Of a stretch of DNA of 64,000 nucleotides, positions 51,730 to 60,428 are shown piece after piece. The notes under the pieces were generated by a model. The model saw only the letters and a list, made by a program, of their open reading frames with translations, searched no databases and was not told the origin of the DNA. Both the position numbers and the translations under genes were made by a program. How positions within the stretch are numbered: the first letter of the stretch is position 1; each line of letters opens with the position of its first letter. This DNA comes from Paracoccus isoporae (GTDB lineage Bacteria > Pseudomonadota > Alphaproteobacteria > Rhodobacterales > Rhodobacteraceae). The stretch spans positions 434,001 to 498,000 of the forward strand of contig NZ_FNAH01000001.1 of NCBI RefSeq assembly GCF_900101865.1, in the 5' to 3' direction.

Positions 51730-52239
51730 TCAGTCGATGGGCCGGCGCGGCACGGGCTGCGTCACCAGGTGTTTTTTGCGCTTCTCGTAGAAGGCATTGC
51801 CGCCGGCGGTCAGCACATAGTGCATGTTGCGATAGGGGAATCGGTAGCCATAGGTGTGAAAGAACCGCGCCTTGCCGATGCCCGGCGCGCGCTCGCCGCG
51901 CAGCACCGCCCGCGCCGCCTCCTGCACATCCGGCATCGCGCGGGAGTTCATCTTGCGCGTCATCACCCCCGGCGCGAACTGGTTCTTCTGCCCGACCACC
52001 CCGCACACCGTGTTCGGAAAATCATCCGAGGCCACGCGGTTCATCACCACATTGCCCACCGCGATCATCCCCACCCGGCTGGAGCGGTTGGCCTCGAAGA
52101 AGATGGCGCGTTCCATGCACGCCACATCGCCTTTCGCGCCACGCCGCAACGGCGCGGAATCCCCGCCGCACCCCGCCAGGGCCACGGCCAGAACCGCGCC
52201 CATCGCGGCAAGCCGCATCTTCACCGTAACGATCATCAT
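51730..52239 (-). CDS. SleB-type cell wall hydrolase, lipoprotein
   Basis: Predicted 169 residues. The N-terminus has a lipobox VALAGC (Cys about residue 24) after a short hydrophobic stretch, so it is probably lipid-anchored. The hydrolase domain follows: MERAIFFEANRSSRVGMIAV (catalytic-type Glu in FEANR), VVMNRVASDDFPNTVCGVVG, NQFAP, and FFHTYGYRFPYRN. It resembles SleB/CwlJ amidases or lytic enzymes that cut peptidoglycan. Starts at 52239 or 52218 are both possible; the second has GGTGAAG before it. Confidence 0.88.
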   Translation of the reverse strand: MMIVTVKMRLAAMGAVLAVALAGCGGDSAPLRRGAKGDVACMERAIFFEANRSSRVGMIAVGNVVMNRVASDDFPNTVCGVVGQKNQFAPGVMTRKMNSRAMPDVQEAARAVLRGERAPGIGKARFFHTYGYRFPYRNMHYVLTAGGNAFYEKRKKHLVTQPVPRRPID

Positions 52240-52400
52240 CTGCCCGTTCTGTTTTTCTTGTTTCTGCCTGTGACGGCAGTGTCGCCGGGTCACGTGCCCC
52301 GATCAACGAAAAATCGCGTCGGATTGGCGCGCGCCCGGTCCGAGCGCGACAGCGGCACCCGGCACGATGCGCCGCGGCCGGGATCTCAGCCGCCGCCGCT

Positions 52401-55238
52401 TTATTCCGCCGCTTCGGCGTAATCCTCCAGCGGGGGACAGGTGCAGATCAGGTTGCGGTCGCCATGAACGTTGTCCACACGCCCGACCGGCGGCCAGTAT
52501 TTATCCACCCGGAAGGCCCCGGCCGGGAAACAACCCTGCTCGCGGCTATAGGGGCGGTCCCACTCCGCGACCAGATCCTCGACCGTATGCGGCGCATGGC
52601 GCAGCGGGCTGACCTCCACGTCAACCTCGCCATCGGCCACCGCCTGGATCTCCTCGCGGATCGACAGCAAAGCGGCGATGAATCGGTCGATCTCGGCCTT
52701 GGTCTCGCTCTCGGTCGGCTCGACCATCAGCGTGCCGGAGACCGGCCAGCTCATCGTCGGCGCATGGAAACCGTTATCGATCAGCCGCTTGGCGATATCG
52801 TCCACCGTCACGCCATGCTCGGCAAAGGGCCGGGTGTCAATGATGCATTCATGCGCCACCCGTCCGCGATTGCCCATGAACAGGATCGGATAGGCCCCGG
52901 CCAGACGTGCGGCGATATAGTTCGCGTTCAGGATTGCCACCCGCGTCGCTTGCGTCAGCCCCGGCCCGCCCATCATCAGGATATAGGCCCATGAAATTAG
53001 CAGGATCGAGGCACTGCCATAAGGCGCCGCAGAGACCGCGCCGTCGCCCCCGCGCGGATCGCCCGGCAGATGCGGCGCCAGATGCGCCTTGACCCCGATC
53101 GGCCCCATGCCCGGCCCGCCGCCGCCATGCGGAATGGCAAAGGTCTTGTGCAGGTTCAGATGGCTGACATCGCCGCCGATCTCTCCGGGTTTCACCAGCC
53201 CGACAAGCGCGTTCATATTCGCGCCGTCGATATAGACCTGCCCGCCATACTCATGAGTGATCCGGCAGACCTCGCGCACCGTATCCTCGAACACGCCATG
53301 CGTGGACGGATAGGTGATCATCACCGCCGCCAGCCGGTCGCCCGCGGCCTTGGCCTTGTCGCCGAAATCCTCCAGATCGATATCGCCATTCGGCGCCGAT
53401 TTGACGACCACGACCTTCATGCCGCACATCTGGGCGCTTGCCGGGTTGGTCCCATGCGCGCTTGACGGCACCAGGCACACATCGCGCTGATCGTCGCCAT
53501 TCGCCCGGTGATAGGCCTGAATGGTCAGCAAGCCCGCATATTCCCCCTGCGCGCCGCTGTTCGGCTGCATCGAGAACGCGTCATAGCCGGTGATCGTGCA
53601 CAGCTTCTCCGTCAGATCCTCCAGCATCTCGGCATAGCCCGCGGCCTGATCCGCCGGCGCAAAAGGATGCAGCGCGCCGAATTCCGGCCAGGTGATCGGC
53701 ATCATCTCGGCCGCGGCATTCAGCTTCATCGTGCAGGACCCGAGCGGAATCATCGCCCGATCCAGCGCGAGATCGCGGTCCGAGAGCCGCCGCATATAGC
53801 GCATCATCTCCGATTCCGCCCGGTTCATGTGGAACACCGGATGGGTCAGATAATCGCTCTCGCGCAGCAGATCCTCTGGGATCGCGGGCGCGGTCGCGGG
53901 GGTCGCGGGATCGGTGATCCCGAAGCTGTCCAGCAGCCGCGCAATGACGCCCGCATCGGTGGTCTCATCGACCGAGATCCCGACGCGATCCCGCCCGATC
54001 CTGCGCAGATTGATGTCGTGATTGCGAGCGGCGGCCAGAATCCCCAACTGCCCCACGCCCACCCGCACGGTGATCGTGTCAAAAAACGCCTCCGGCTCCA
54101 CCTCGGCCCCGGCGGCGCGCAGCGCATCCGCAATCGTCACCGCATGCAGATGCACACGCTGCGCAATGGCCCGCAGCCCCACCGGCCCGTGGAACACGGC
54201 ATAGAACGACGCCATCACCGCCAGCAAAGCCTGCGCCGTGCAGACATTGCTGGTCGCCTTCTCGCGCCGGATATGCTGCTCGCGCGTTTGCAGCGCGAGG
54301 CGATAGGCCTGATTGCCCTTCGCGTCGATGGAGACCCCGACGATCCGCCCCGGCATCGCCCGCTTGAACGCATCCCGGCAGGACATGAAGGCCGCATGAG
54401 GCCCGCCATAGCCCATCGGCACGCCGAAACGCTGGCTGGAACCCACGCAGATATCCGCCCCCATCGCGCCGGGCTCGCGCAGCAGGCACAGCGCCAGCAG
54501 ATCCGTCGCGACAATCGCCACCGCCTTGGCGTCATGCAGCGCGGCGCATTCGGCGCTCAAATCGCGGATATGGCCAAACGTGCCCGGATACTGGAAGATC
54601 GCACCGAAGACCGCCTCCGGCTCCAGATCCTCGGGCCGCCCCACGATCACCTCGATCCCCAGTGGTTCCGCCCGCGTCTCGATCACCGCAATCGTCTGCG
54701 GATGCAGGTTTTCGGAGACAAAGAACCCCTTCGCCTTCGACTTCGCCACACGCTGCGCCATGGCCATCGCCTCGGCCGCCGCCGTCGCCTCATCCAGCAG
54801 CGAGGCATTCGCCACCGGCAGCCCGGTCAGATCGCTGACCATGGTCTGATAATTCAGCAGCGCCTCCAGCCGGCCCTGCGCGATCTCCGGCTGATAGGGC
54901 GTATAGGCGGTATACCAGGCCGGGTTTTCCAGGATATTCCGCTGGATCGCCGGCGGCGTCACCGTGCCGTAATAACCCTGCCCGATCAGGCTGGTCATCA
55001 CCTCGTTCTTCGCCGCAACCGCCCGCATCCTGTCCAGAAGCGCGGCCTCGGACAACGGCGCCCAGTCGAGCGCCGCGTCCTGCCGGATGGAGCCCGGCAC
55101 GGTCTGCTCGATCAGCGCATCGAGACTCTCCGCCCCCACCGCCGCCAGCATCTCCTCCATCTCGGCCGGAGAGGGTCCGATATGGCGCCGATTGGCAAAA
55201 TCGTCAGGATTGTAGTCGGTAGGATTCCAACGCGTCAT
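52401..55238 (-). CDS. gcvP: Glycine dehydrogenase (decarboxylating), P-protein of the glycine cleavage system
   Basis: Predicted 945 residues from ATG at 55238 ([22 protein letters not shown]), which has GGACGAG before it. It is a single-chain P-protein with two PLP-enzyme halves. The PLP lysine is in the second half in [35 protein letters not shown] and [13 protein letters not shown] are family hallmarks. It decarboxylates glycine and passes the aminomethyl group to lipoyl-GcvH. It is the third gene of gcvT-gcvH-gcvP, regulated by glycine through the leader riboswitch. Confidence 0.96.
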   Translation of the reverse strand: MTRWNPTDYNPDDFANRRHIGPSPAEMEEMLAAVGAESLDALIEQTVPGSIRQDAALDWAPLSEAALLDRMRAVAAKNEVMTSLIGQGYYGTVTPPAIQRNILENPAWYTAYTPYQPEIAQGRLEALLNYQTMVSDLTGLPVANASLLDEATAAAEAMAMAQRVAKSKAKGFFVSENLHPQTIAVIETRAEPLGIEVIVGRPEDLEPEAVFGAIFQYPGTFGHIRDLSAECAALHDAKAVAIVATDLLALCLLREPGAMGADICVGSSQRFGVPMGYGGPHAAFMSCRDAFKRAMPGRIVGVSIDAKGNQAYRLALQTREQHIRREKATSNVCTAQALLAVMASFYAVFHGPVGLRAIAQRVHLHAVTIADALRAAGAEVEPEAFFDTITVRVGVGQLGILAAARNHDINLRRIGRDRVGISVDETTDAGVIARLLDSFGITDPATPATAPAIPEDLLRESDYLTHPVFHMNRAESEMMRYMRRLSDRDLALDRAMIPLGSCTMKLNAAAEMMPITWPEFGALHPFAPADQAAGYAEMLEDLTEKLCTITGYDAFSMQPNSGAQGEYAGLLTIQAYHRANGDDQRDVCLVPSSAHGTNPASAQMCGMKVVVVKSAPNGDIDLEDFGDKAKAAGDRLAAVMITYPSTHGVFEDTVREVCRITHEYGGQVYIDGANMNALVGLVKPGEIGGDVSHLNLHKTFAIPHGGGGPGMGPIGVKAHLAPHLPGDPRGGDGAVSAAPYGSASILLISWAYILMMGGPGLTQATRVAILNANYIAARLAGAYPILFMGNRGRVAHECIIDTRPFAEHGVTVDDIAKRLIDNGFHAPTMSWPVSGTLMVEPTESETKAEIDRFIAALLSIREEIQAVADGEVDVEVSPLRHAPHTVEDLVAEWDRPYSREQGCFPAGAFRVDKYWPPVGRVDNVHGDRNLICTCPPLEDYAEAAE

Positions 55239-55273
55239 CTCGTCCAGATCTCCGCACACGGGAACATGCCCAA

Positions 55274-55322
55274 TTCTTCTTCACCCGAAATACCCCGGGG
55301 GGTCCGGGGGCAGCGCCCCCGG
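55274..55322. repeat. REP-like arm plus GC-rich hairpin between gcvH and gcvP
   Basis: TTCTTCTTCACCCGAAATAC (55274-55293) is nearly identical to one arm of the phnK palindrome. It is followed by CCGGGGGC-AGC-GCCCCCGG (55304-55322), a perfect 8-bp stem with a 3-nt loop. It fills the 91-bp spacer before the gcvP start and may lower gcvP expression or end part of the transcripts. Confidence 0.6.
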
Positions 55323-55329
55323 TCCGGCC

Positions 55330-55689
55330 TCAGCCGATCAGCGCCTTGTACGCCGCCTCGTCCATGAAGCCGTCGATGCTTTCGCCACCGGCCGGCTTGA
55401 TGCGAAAGAACCACGCCGCCATCGCGTCGTCATTGACCGCGCCGGGATTATCGGCCAGATCGTCATTCACGGCCACGATCTCGCCCGCGATCGGCGCCAC
55501 GATGTCCGACGCAGCCTTGACAGATTCGATCACCACGATCTCCTCGCCCTTCTCGACCTCGCGGCCGACCTCCGGCAGTTCGACGAAAACGACATCGCCA
55601 AGCTGCTCGCTGGCATGGGCGGTGATGCCGACCGTGACCTCGTCACCGTCCTGCTTCAGCCATTCGTGATCTTCGGTGTATTTCAGCAT
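55330..55689 (-). CDS. gcvH: Glycine cleavage system H protein
   Basis: Predicted 119 residues, the usual size. The lipoyl-lysine is in VVIESVKAASDIVAP. The N-terminal YTEDHEWLKQDGDEVTVGIT and the block LGDVVFVELPEVG are typical. It shuttles the aminomethyl group between GcvP and GcvT. It starts 11 bp after the gcvT stop. Confidence 0.96.
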   Translation of the reverse strand: MLKYTEDHEWLKQDGDEVTVGITAHASEQLGDVVFVELPEVGREVEKGEEIVVIESVKAASDIVAPIAGEIVAVNDDLADNPGAVNDDAMAAWFFRIKPAGGESIDGFMDEAAYKALIG

Positions 55690-55700
55690 GGGGATGCTCC

Positions 55701-56822
55701 TCAGCGCTTGTAGTCAGGTGTGATGAAGGGAAGATCGGCGACAGAGACCGGGATCCGCTTGCCCCGCAATTCTGCCCAGACCGTGTCGCCGCTGGCAAGC
55801 GTCGCGGGCAGGATCGCCATGGCGACGGGCGCACCGACACTCGGCCCGAACCCGCCCGAACAGACCGTGCCGATCTGCGCGCCGCCCTCGGCCGCGTCGA
55901 AGATCGCCACGCCCTCGCGGATCGGCGCGCGGCCCTCGGGGCGCAGCCCGACACGTTTTTTTGCCGGGCCCTCGGCCAGTTCCGCCAGGATCACATCCGC
56001 GCCGGGGAACCCGCCCGCCCGCGCACCGTCCCGGCGGCGGATCTTGGGGATCGACCAGCCAAGCGCCGCCGCCCCCGGCGTCACCCCCGCATCCATGTCA
56101 TGGCCATAAAGCGGCATCCCCGCTTCCAGCCGCAGCGAATCCCGCGCGCCAAGCCCGATCGGAGCCACCGCCGCATCGGCCAGCAGCCGGTCGGCAAACT
56201 CCCGCGCCGCCGCCGCGGGCACCGAGATCTCGAATCCGTCCTCGCCCGTATAGCCCGAGCGCGAGACCCACAGCGCCACCCCGTCCCAGTCGAGGATCGC
56301 CACATCCATGAATTTCATCGCAGCCGCATCCGGGACCAGCCCGGACAGCACGCCCACCGCCTCCGGCCCCTGCAACGCCAGCAGCGCCCGGTCCGTCACC
56401 GGCTCCACGGTGACGCCGTCCAGCGTCTGCAGATGCGCGATGTCCTGATCGGCGCAGGCGGCATTGACGACCAGGAACAGGTGATCCCCGCGATTGGCGA
56501 TCATCAGATCGTCAAGGATCCCGCCTTGCGCGTTCGTGAACAGGCCATAGCGCTGCCGCCCCTCGGCCAGCCCGAGCAGATTGGCGGGCACCAGCGTTTC
56601 CAGCGCGCGCGCCGCATCCTCCGCAGTGCCGGAGGGCGCGCGCAGGATCACCTGCCCCATATGGCTCACATCGAACAGCCCGGCCTTCTCGCGGGTATGC
56701 AGATGTTCCGCCATCACCCCGGCCTTGTACTGGACCGGCATCTCCCATCCGGCAAAGGGCACCATCTTCGCGCCAAGCGACAGATGGAGTTCGTGAAGCG
56801 GTGTGCGTTTCAGTTCAGTCAA
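55701..56822 (-). CDS. gcvT: Aminomethyltransferase, T-protein of the glycine cleavage system
   Basis: Predicted 373 residues. The start is taken as TTG at 56822 ([13 protein letters not shown]), which lies six bases after GGGAGG and fits related N-termini. The ATG at 56828 touches the same GGGAGG with no spacing. Folate-binding blocks: [51 protein letters not shown] and [12 protein letters not shown]. It transfers the one-carbon unit to tetrahydrofolate and releases ammonia. It is the first gene after the tandem glycine riboswitch. Confidence 0.95.
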   Translation of the reverse strand: MTELKRTPLHELHLSLGAKMVPFAGWEMPVQYKAGVMAEHLHTREKAGLFDVSHMGQVILRAPSGTAEDAARALETLVPANLLGLAEGRQRYGLFTNAQGGILDDLMIANRGDHLFLVVNAACADQDIAHLQTLDGVTVEPVTDRALLALQGPEAVGVLSGLVPDAAAMKFMDVAILDWDGVALWVSRSGYTGEDGFEISVPAAAAREFADRLLADAAVAPIGLGARDSLRLEAGMPLYGHDMDAGVTPGAAALGWSIPKIRRRDGARAGGFPGADVILAELAEGPAKKRVGLRPEGRAPIREGVAIFDAAEGGAQIGTVCSGGFGPSVGAPVAMAILPATLASGDTVWAELRGKRIPVSVADLPFITPDYKR

Positions 56823-56858
56823 GAGCATCCTCCCAGCGTGTGGCCCCGCGCCGTTGGC

Positions 56859-57019
56859 TGCCCCCTCTGTCCCTGCCGTCGCCGGCGCCTGAGATCGTTA
56901 TCCTTCGGCGGGCCCTTGCGGACCACTCTTCAGAGTTTATGCGGAACCGGTCCCTTTGCCTGAGAGATTACCGGGGCGGTTGCTCCTTCGGCCCTGGCCT
57001 GCGCCAGCGTCTCCCGTGT
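56859..57019 (-). promoter_or_regulatory. Tandem glycine riboswitch upstream of gcvT
   Basis: Read on the minus strand, two gcvT-type aptamers follow each other. The first has GGGAGACGC, GCCGAAGGAGCAA and AATCTCTCAGGCAAA(G)GGACCG. After the ATAA-type linker, the second has CTCTGAAGAG, GCCGAAGGATAACGA and TCTCAGGCGCC. The order and spacing are those of the cooperative tandem class that switches gcv genes on with glycine. It ends about 35 bp before the gcvT start. A short gap with nothing recognised follows to 57128. Confidence 0.92.
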
Positions 57020-57128
57020 TCCGGCTGCACGCCTAGCCCGACAAAGGGCGGTCAGGCAAGCGGAAACTCATCTTTGTTCATCCGCACGGGCCTTGCAGAG
57101 CCTGCCCGGCGGCGGTCTAATTGAACAT

Positions 57129-58469
57129 ATGGAAGGTATCGCCCCCCCTGACGCCATCATCGACGCCGCCGGCGGGTTCTGGCAGGAGCTGGACCAGATC
57201 GCGCGCACCATGCTGCTGCCCTCGCGGCTCAATCAGGTGCTCGCGGTGCTGGTGATGATCCTGGCCGCGCATCTGCTGGCCCGGCTGCTGTCGCCGCGTC
57301 TGCGGCTCTGGCTGCGGCGGCGCGAGGGCTGGGCGAAATGGCGGCTGCGGCTGGGGCTGGTGATCGACCGGCGGCTGCGGCTGATCCTGTTCTCGGCCAT
57401 GGCCTGGATCGTGGTGCTGGTCATGCGCGAGGTGACATGGCCGTCGCTCAGCCATGTGATCCGGCTGGCGGCGACGATTGCCACCGCGGTGCTGTTCATC
57501 GCCTTTGCCTCACGGCTGATCGTGAACCCGCTGATGCGGCGCATCGCGAAATGGGCGGCCTGGATCTGGGCGGTGCTGTATCTGCTGGACCTGACACCCG
57601 CGGCAGCCCAGCTCATGGACAGCATCGCGATCAGCATCGGCTCGTTCCGCCTCTCGGCGCTGACCGTCCTGCAGGCGCTCGCGGTGATGACCGCGCTGCT
57701 GGCGGGGGCGCGGCTGCTGACCGGGGTGCTGACCCGGCGGCTGGCCGACACCGCGGATCTGTCGCCCACCATGCGGGTGCTCACCGCCAAGATCCTGCAG
57801 GTGGCGCTGTTCACCCTGGCGGTGGTGATCGGGCTCAAGGCGATCGGGCTGGACCTGACCGGGCTTGCGGTGTTTTCCGGCGCGGTCGGCGTCGGGCTTG
57901 GCTTCGGCCTGCAGAAGGTGGTCTCGAACCTCGTCTCCGGCGTCATCATCCTGCTCGACAAATCGGTGAAGCCCGGCGACGTCATCAGCCTGGGCGACAC
58001 GTTCGGCTGGATCGACGCGCTCGGCGCCCGCTATGTCTCGGTGGTCACGCGCGACGGCAAGGAATTCCTGATCCCGAACGAGGATCTGGTCACCAGCCAG
58101 GTGGTGAACTGGTCGCATACCAATAATTTCGTGCGGCTGGACGTGCATTTCGGCACCGCCTATGGCGATGATCCGCACAAGGTCTCCAAGGTTGCGATCA
58201 ACGCAGCCATGACCGTCAAGCGCGTGCTGGCGCAGCGCACGCCGGTCTGCTGGATCACCGGTTTCGGCGACAGCTCGGTCGATTACGTGCTGCGCTTCTG
58301 GATCTCGGATGCGCAGGGCGGGCTCACCAATGTGCGCGGCCAGGTGTTCCTGGCGCTGTGGGACGCGTTCAAGGAACATGACATCTCCATCCCCTTCCCA
58401 CAGCGCGAGGTGCGGGTGCTGGGCGACGAGGACGGCGCCACGCCGCCGAAATTCATCGCCGGTGATTGA
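57129..58469 (+). CDS. MscS-family mechanosensitive ion channel
   Basis: Predicted 446 residues from ATG at 57129. Four to six membrane segments come first (about residues 33-220). The pore-lining TM3 and beta domain follow: FSGAVGVGLGFGLQKVVSNLVSG, then GDVISLGDTFGWIDALGARY, DGKEFLIPNEDLVTSQVVNWS. The C-terminal alpha/beta domain ends at FPQREVRVL. It probably opens under membrane tension to release osmolytes. No clear ribosome binding site is seen; TTG at 57093 is an alternative start. Divergent from gcvT, sharing the region with the riboswitch. Confidence 0.92.
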   Translation: MEGIAPPDAIIDAAGGFWQELDQIARTMLLPSRLNQVLAVLVMILAAHLLARLLSPRLRLWLRRREGWAKWRLRLGLVIDRRLRLILFSAMAWIVVLVMREVTWPSLSHVIRLAATIATAVLFIAFASRLIVNPLMRRIAKWAAWIWAVLYLLDLTPAAAQLMDSIAISIGSFRLSALTVLQALAVMTALLAGARLLTGVLTRRLADTADLSPTMRVLTAKILQVALFTLAVVIGLKAIGLDLTGLAVFSGAVGVGLGFGLQKVVSNLVSGVIILLDKSVKPGDVISLGDTFGWIDALGARYVSVVTRDGKEFLIPNEDLVTSQVVNWSHTNNFVRLDVHFGTAYGDDPHKVSKVAINAAMTVKRVLAQRTPVCWITGFGDSSVDYVLRFWISDAQGGLTNVRGQVFLALWDAFKEHDISIPFPQREVRVLGDEDGATPPKFIAGD

Positions 58470-58545
58470 GAATAGCCGCATGAATGCTATATTGAGATCA
58501 GCCCGGCGCCGGGGCGATCAGGCGCGATGACCGGAGGATGAACCC

Positions 58546-58965
58546 CTGTCCACCCAAGTCCAATCGGCCGTACAGCCGAATGTGACCGCCGCGCCGCATG
58601 ATCTGAGCAGCGACGAGATCCTGCAGCGCATCCTGACCTCTCTTGACTATGACAAGGCCGAGGATGTCGTGACGATCGATCTTCGCGGCCGCTCCGCCAT
58701 GGCCGATCACATGGTCATCGCATCCGGGCGCAACGCCCGCCAGGTCGCCACCATCGCCGAAAAACTCGCCCAGCGGGTCAAGGACGCCACCGGCCGATCC
58801 GCCCGGATCGAGGGCAAGGATGCCGGCGACTGGGTGCTGATCGACACCGACGATGTCGTCGTCCATGTGTTCCGGCCCGAAGTCCGCGACTTCTACCAGC
58901 TCGAGAAGATGTGGATGCCCAGCGACCAGCTCAAGGCGCTGCGCAGCGACACCGCCGCGCATTAA
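58546..58965 (+). CDS. rsfS: Ribosome silencing factor RsfS
   Basis: Predicted 139 residues if started at CTG 58546, 127 from GTG 58582. The RsfS domain is complete: LDYDKAEDVVTIDLRGRSAM, ADHMVIASGRNARQVATIAE, GKDAGDWVLIDTDDVVVHVF, RPEVRDFYQLEKMW. It binds L14 on the large subunit and blocks subunit joining in stationary phase. The CTG is chosen because GGAGG (58533-58537) lies at ideal distance, while the GTG has no Shine-Dalgarno. There is no ATG or TTG in frame after the upstream stop at 58528. Confidence 0.92.
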   Translation: MSTQVQSAVQPNVTAAPHDLSSDEILQRILTSLDYDKAEDVVTIDLRGRSAMADHMVIASGRNARQVATIAEKLAQRVKDATGRSARIEGKDAGDWVLIDTDDVVVHVFRPEVRDFYQLEKMWMPSDQLKALRSDTAAH

Positions 58966-59131
58966 GCGCCCCGGGGCTGCCGCGCGCGGAGCATCGCCGG
59001 CCGCCACGACCCCATCTTCCTGCCCGCGCAAGGATGCGGGCGGGACCGGCTGTCCAGAAACCCCCGTTGCGCAAGCCACCAGCCCCGGCGCAGCCGCTTG
59101 ACGCCTCGCCGCCCGCGCCGCAAAACACCCC

Positions 59132-59599
59132 ATGCGCATCACCCTCCTCGCCGTCGGCCGTCTGCGGAAATCGCCCGAGCTGACCCTGATCGACGACTAT
59201 CTCGACCGCTTCGCCAGGACCGGCCGCAGCCTCGGCCTGCCGCCGGTGCAGGTGATCGAGGTCGAGGACAAGCGCGGCGGCGGCATGGCCGCCGAGGCCC
59301 CGCTGATCGAACGCGCCATCCCCGCCGGATCCTTCGTGGTGATGATGGATGAGCGCGGCGAGCAGCCCAGCTCACCCGATTTTGCCGACCGGCTCGCCGC
59401 GCTGCGCGATCAGGGCCGCGACATCTGCCTCGTCATCGGCGGCGCGGACGGGCTGGACCCAGGCCTGCGCCAGCGCGCCGACTGGCAGATCAGCCTCGGC
59501 CGCATGGTCTGGCCGCATATGCTGGTGCGTGTGATGCTGGCCGAACAGCTCTACCGCGCCGCCTCGATCCTGGCCGGCGCGCCCTATCACCGGGCCTGA
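59132..59599 (+). CDS. rlmH: RlmH, 23S rRNA pseudouridine(1915) N3-methyltransferase
   Basis: Predicted 155 residues, SPOUT fold. The SAM-binding knot is FVVMMDERGEQPSS, VIGGADGLDPGLRQRAD and SLGRMVWPHMLVRVMLAEQL, ending YRAASILAGAPYHR. It methylates the pseudouridine in helix 69 of 23S rRNA. The pairing rsfS-rlmH is common in bacteria. Its 3' end overlaps the convergent MliC-like gene by 13 bases. Confidence 0.95.
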   Translation: MRITLLAVGRLRKSPELTLIDDYLDRFARTGRSLGLPPVQVIEVEDKRGGGMAAEAPLIERAIPAGSFVVMMDERGEQPSSPDFADRLAALRDQGRDICLVIGGADGLDPGLRQRADWQISLGRMVWPHMLVRVMLAEQLYRAASILAGAPYHRA

Positions 59600-59940
59600 G
59601 CCACCCCGTCGCAGTCCCGGTACAGCGGAATATCCTCATCGCCGATCAGGCTCGCCGTGGCGGCATTCCCCTTGGTGAACAGCTCCATCCGGCCATCATC
59701 GGACAGGTAGCGCGCGCCGGAACCCGACGGCGCGATCTCCAGCGTCACCAGCCGCCCGCCATCCTGCAGAACCGCGAAGCTCCCATCCCCGGCATTGATG
59801 AAGGCCACCGACAGGCGCCGCGCATCCGCACAGGTGTAATCCAGAACCGCCATTTGCGATTGCGCAGACGCCGCGACCGGCAGGGTAAGACACAGCCCCG
59901 CCAGCAAGGCGGCAATCGGTTTCGTGGGGATTTGGCGCAT
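59587..59940 (-). CDS. MliC-like (C-type lysozyme inhibitor) secreted protein
   Basis: Predicted 117 residues with a signal peptide of about 26 residues (ends ASAQ). The mature part follows the MliC pattern: LDYTCADARRLSVAF, AVLQDGGRLVTLE, then the loop SGSGARYLSDDGRMELFTKG that carries the lysozyme-active-site residues (Ser and Lys) in MliC. A Cys pair (YTCADA and YRDCDG) suits a disulfide. It has no lipobox, so it is likely periplasmic rather than lipid-anchored. It overlaps the end of rlmH by 13 bases. Confidence 0.8.
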   Translation of the reverse strand: MRQIPTKPIAALLAGLCLTLPVAASAQSQMAVLDYTCADARRLSVAFINAGDGSFAVLQDGGRLVTLEIAPSGSGARYLSDDGRMELFTKGNAATASLIGDEDIPLYRDCDGVAQAR

Positions 59941-59982
59941 GACGCGACTCCGTATGGATCCGGCACATCCTCGCCGGGGGGA

Positions 59983-60327
59983 TCAGCCCTCCGGCGTCAG
60001 ATCGGCGCGGAAGATCATGTAGCGCAGGCTGAAGCCGCGCGGATCGTCATGCGGCAATTCCTGCACGCAGACCGGCTTGTCGCCCGGCTCGTCCTCCAGG
60101 CACAGCAGCCCGTCATCGCGCCACCACCGGCCCTTCTGCTCCAGCTCGGTCTCGGTGGATCGCTGCCCGATCACCCGCCCGTCCGCCAGGAACGCCACCC
60201 GCCCGCGGGCGAGGCCCGGCACCACCACATCGTAGAATCGGTCCGTGACCATCTCCGACGCCACTGGCCCACCCGACGGCCAGGTCGTCAGCATCCCGCC
60301 CAGCAGGAGAAGAGTTGCAATCCGCAT
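59983..60327 (-). CDS. Small secreted protein of unknown function
   Basis: Predicted 114 residues from ATG at 60327 (MRIATLLLLGGML), a likely signal peptide ending near VAS. The mature part has two cysteines (LLCLEDE and PVCVQEL) and WWRDDGLLCLEDEPGDKPVC, reminiscent of small periplasmic proteins of alphaproteobacteria. I cannot name a function. An in-frame start at 60387 adds 20 residues. It lies between the MliC-like gene and gltB on the same strand. Confidence 0.75.
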   Translation of the reverse strand: MRIATLLLLGGMLTTWPSGGPVASEMVTDRFYDVVVPGLARGRVAFLADGRVIGQRSTETELEQKGRWWRDDGLLCLEDEPGDKPVCVQELPHDDPRGFSLRYMIFRADLTPEG

Positions 60328-60428
60328 CCAGAAAAGCGCCTTCGGAACCAGCACGTTACTCGACGTCACTATGCCATCAAATGACAACGGGGGCCAGATG
60401 GCCCCCGCTGAATTGCCCGTGAGGAAGG

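Noticed and set aside
53508..55367. 619-codon open frame on the plus strand opposite gcvP
   Set aside because: The translation is Arg/His/Gln/Pro-rich with no family pattern, and it lies antisense to a fully conserved gcvP. It is a by-product of high GC content.
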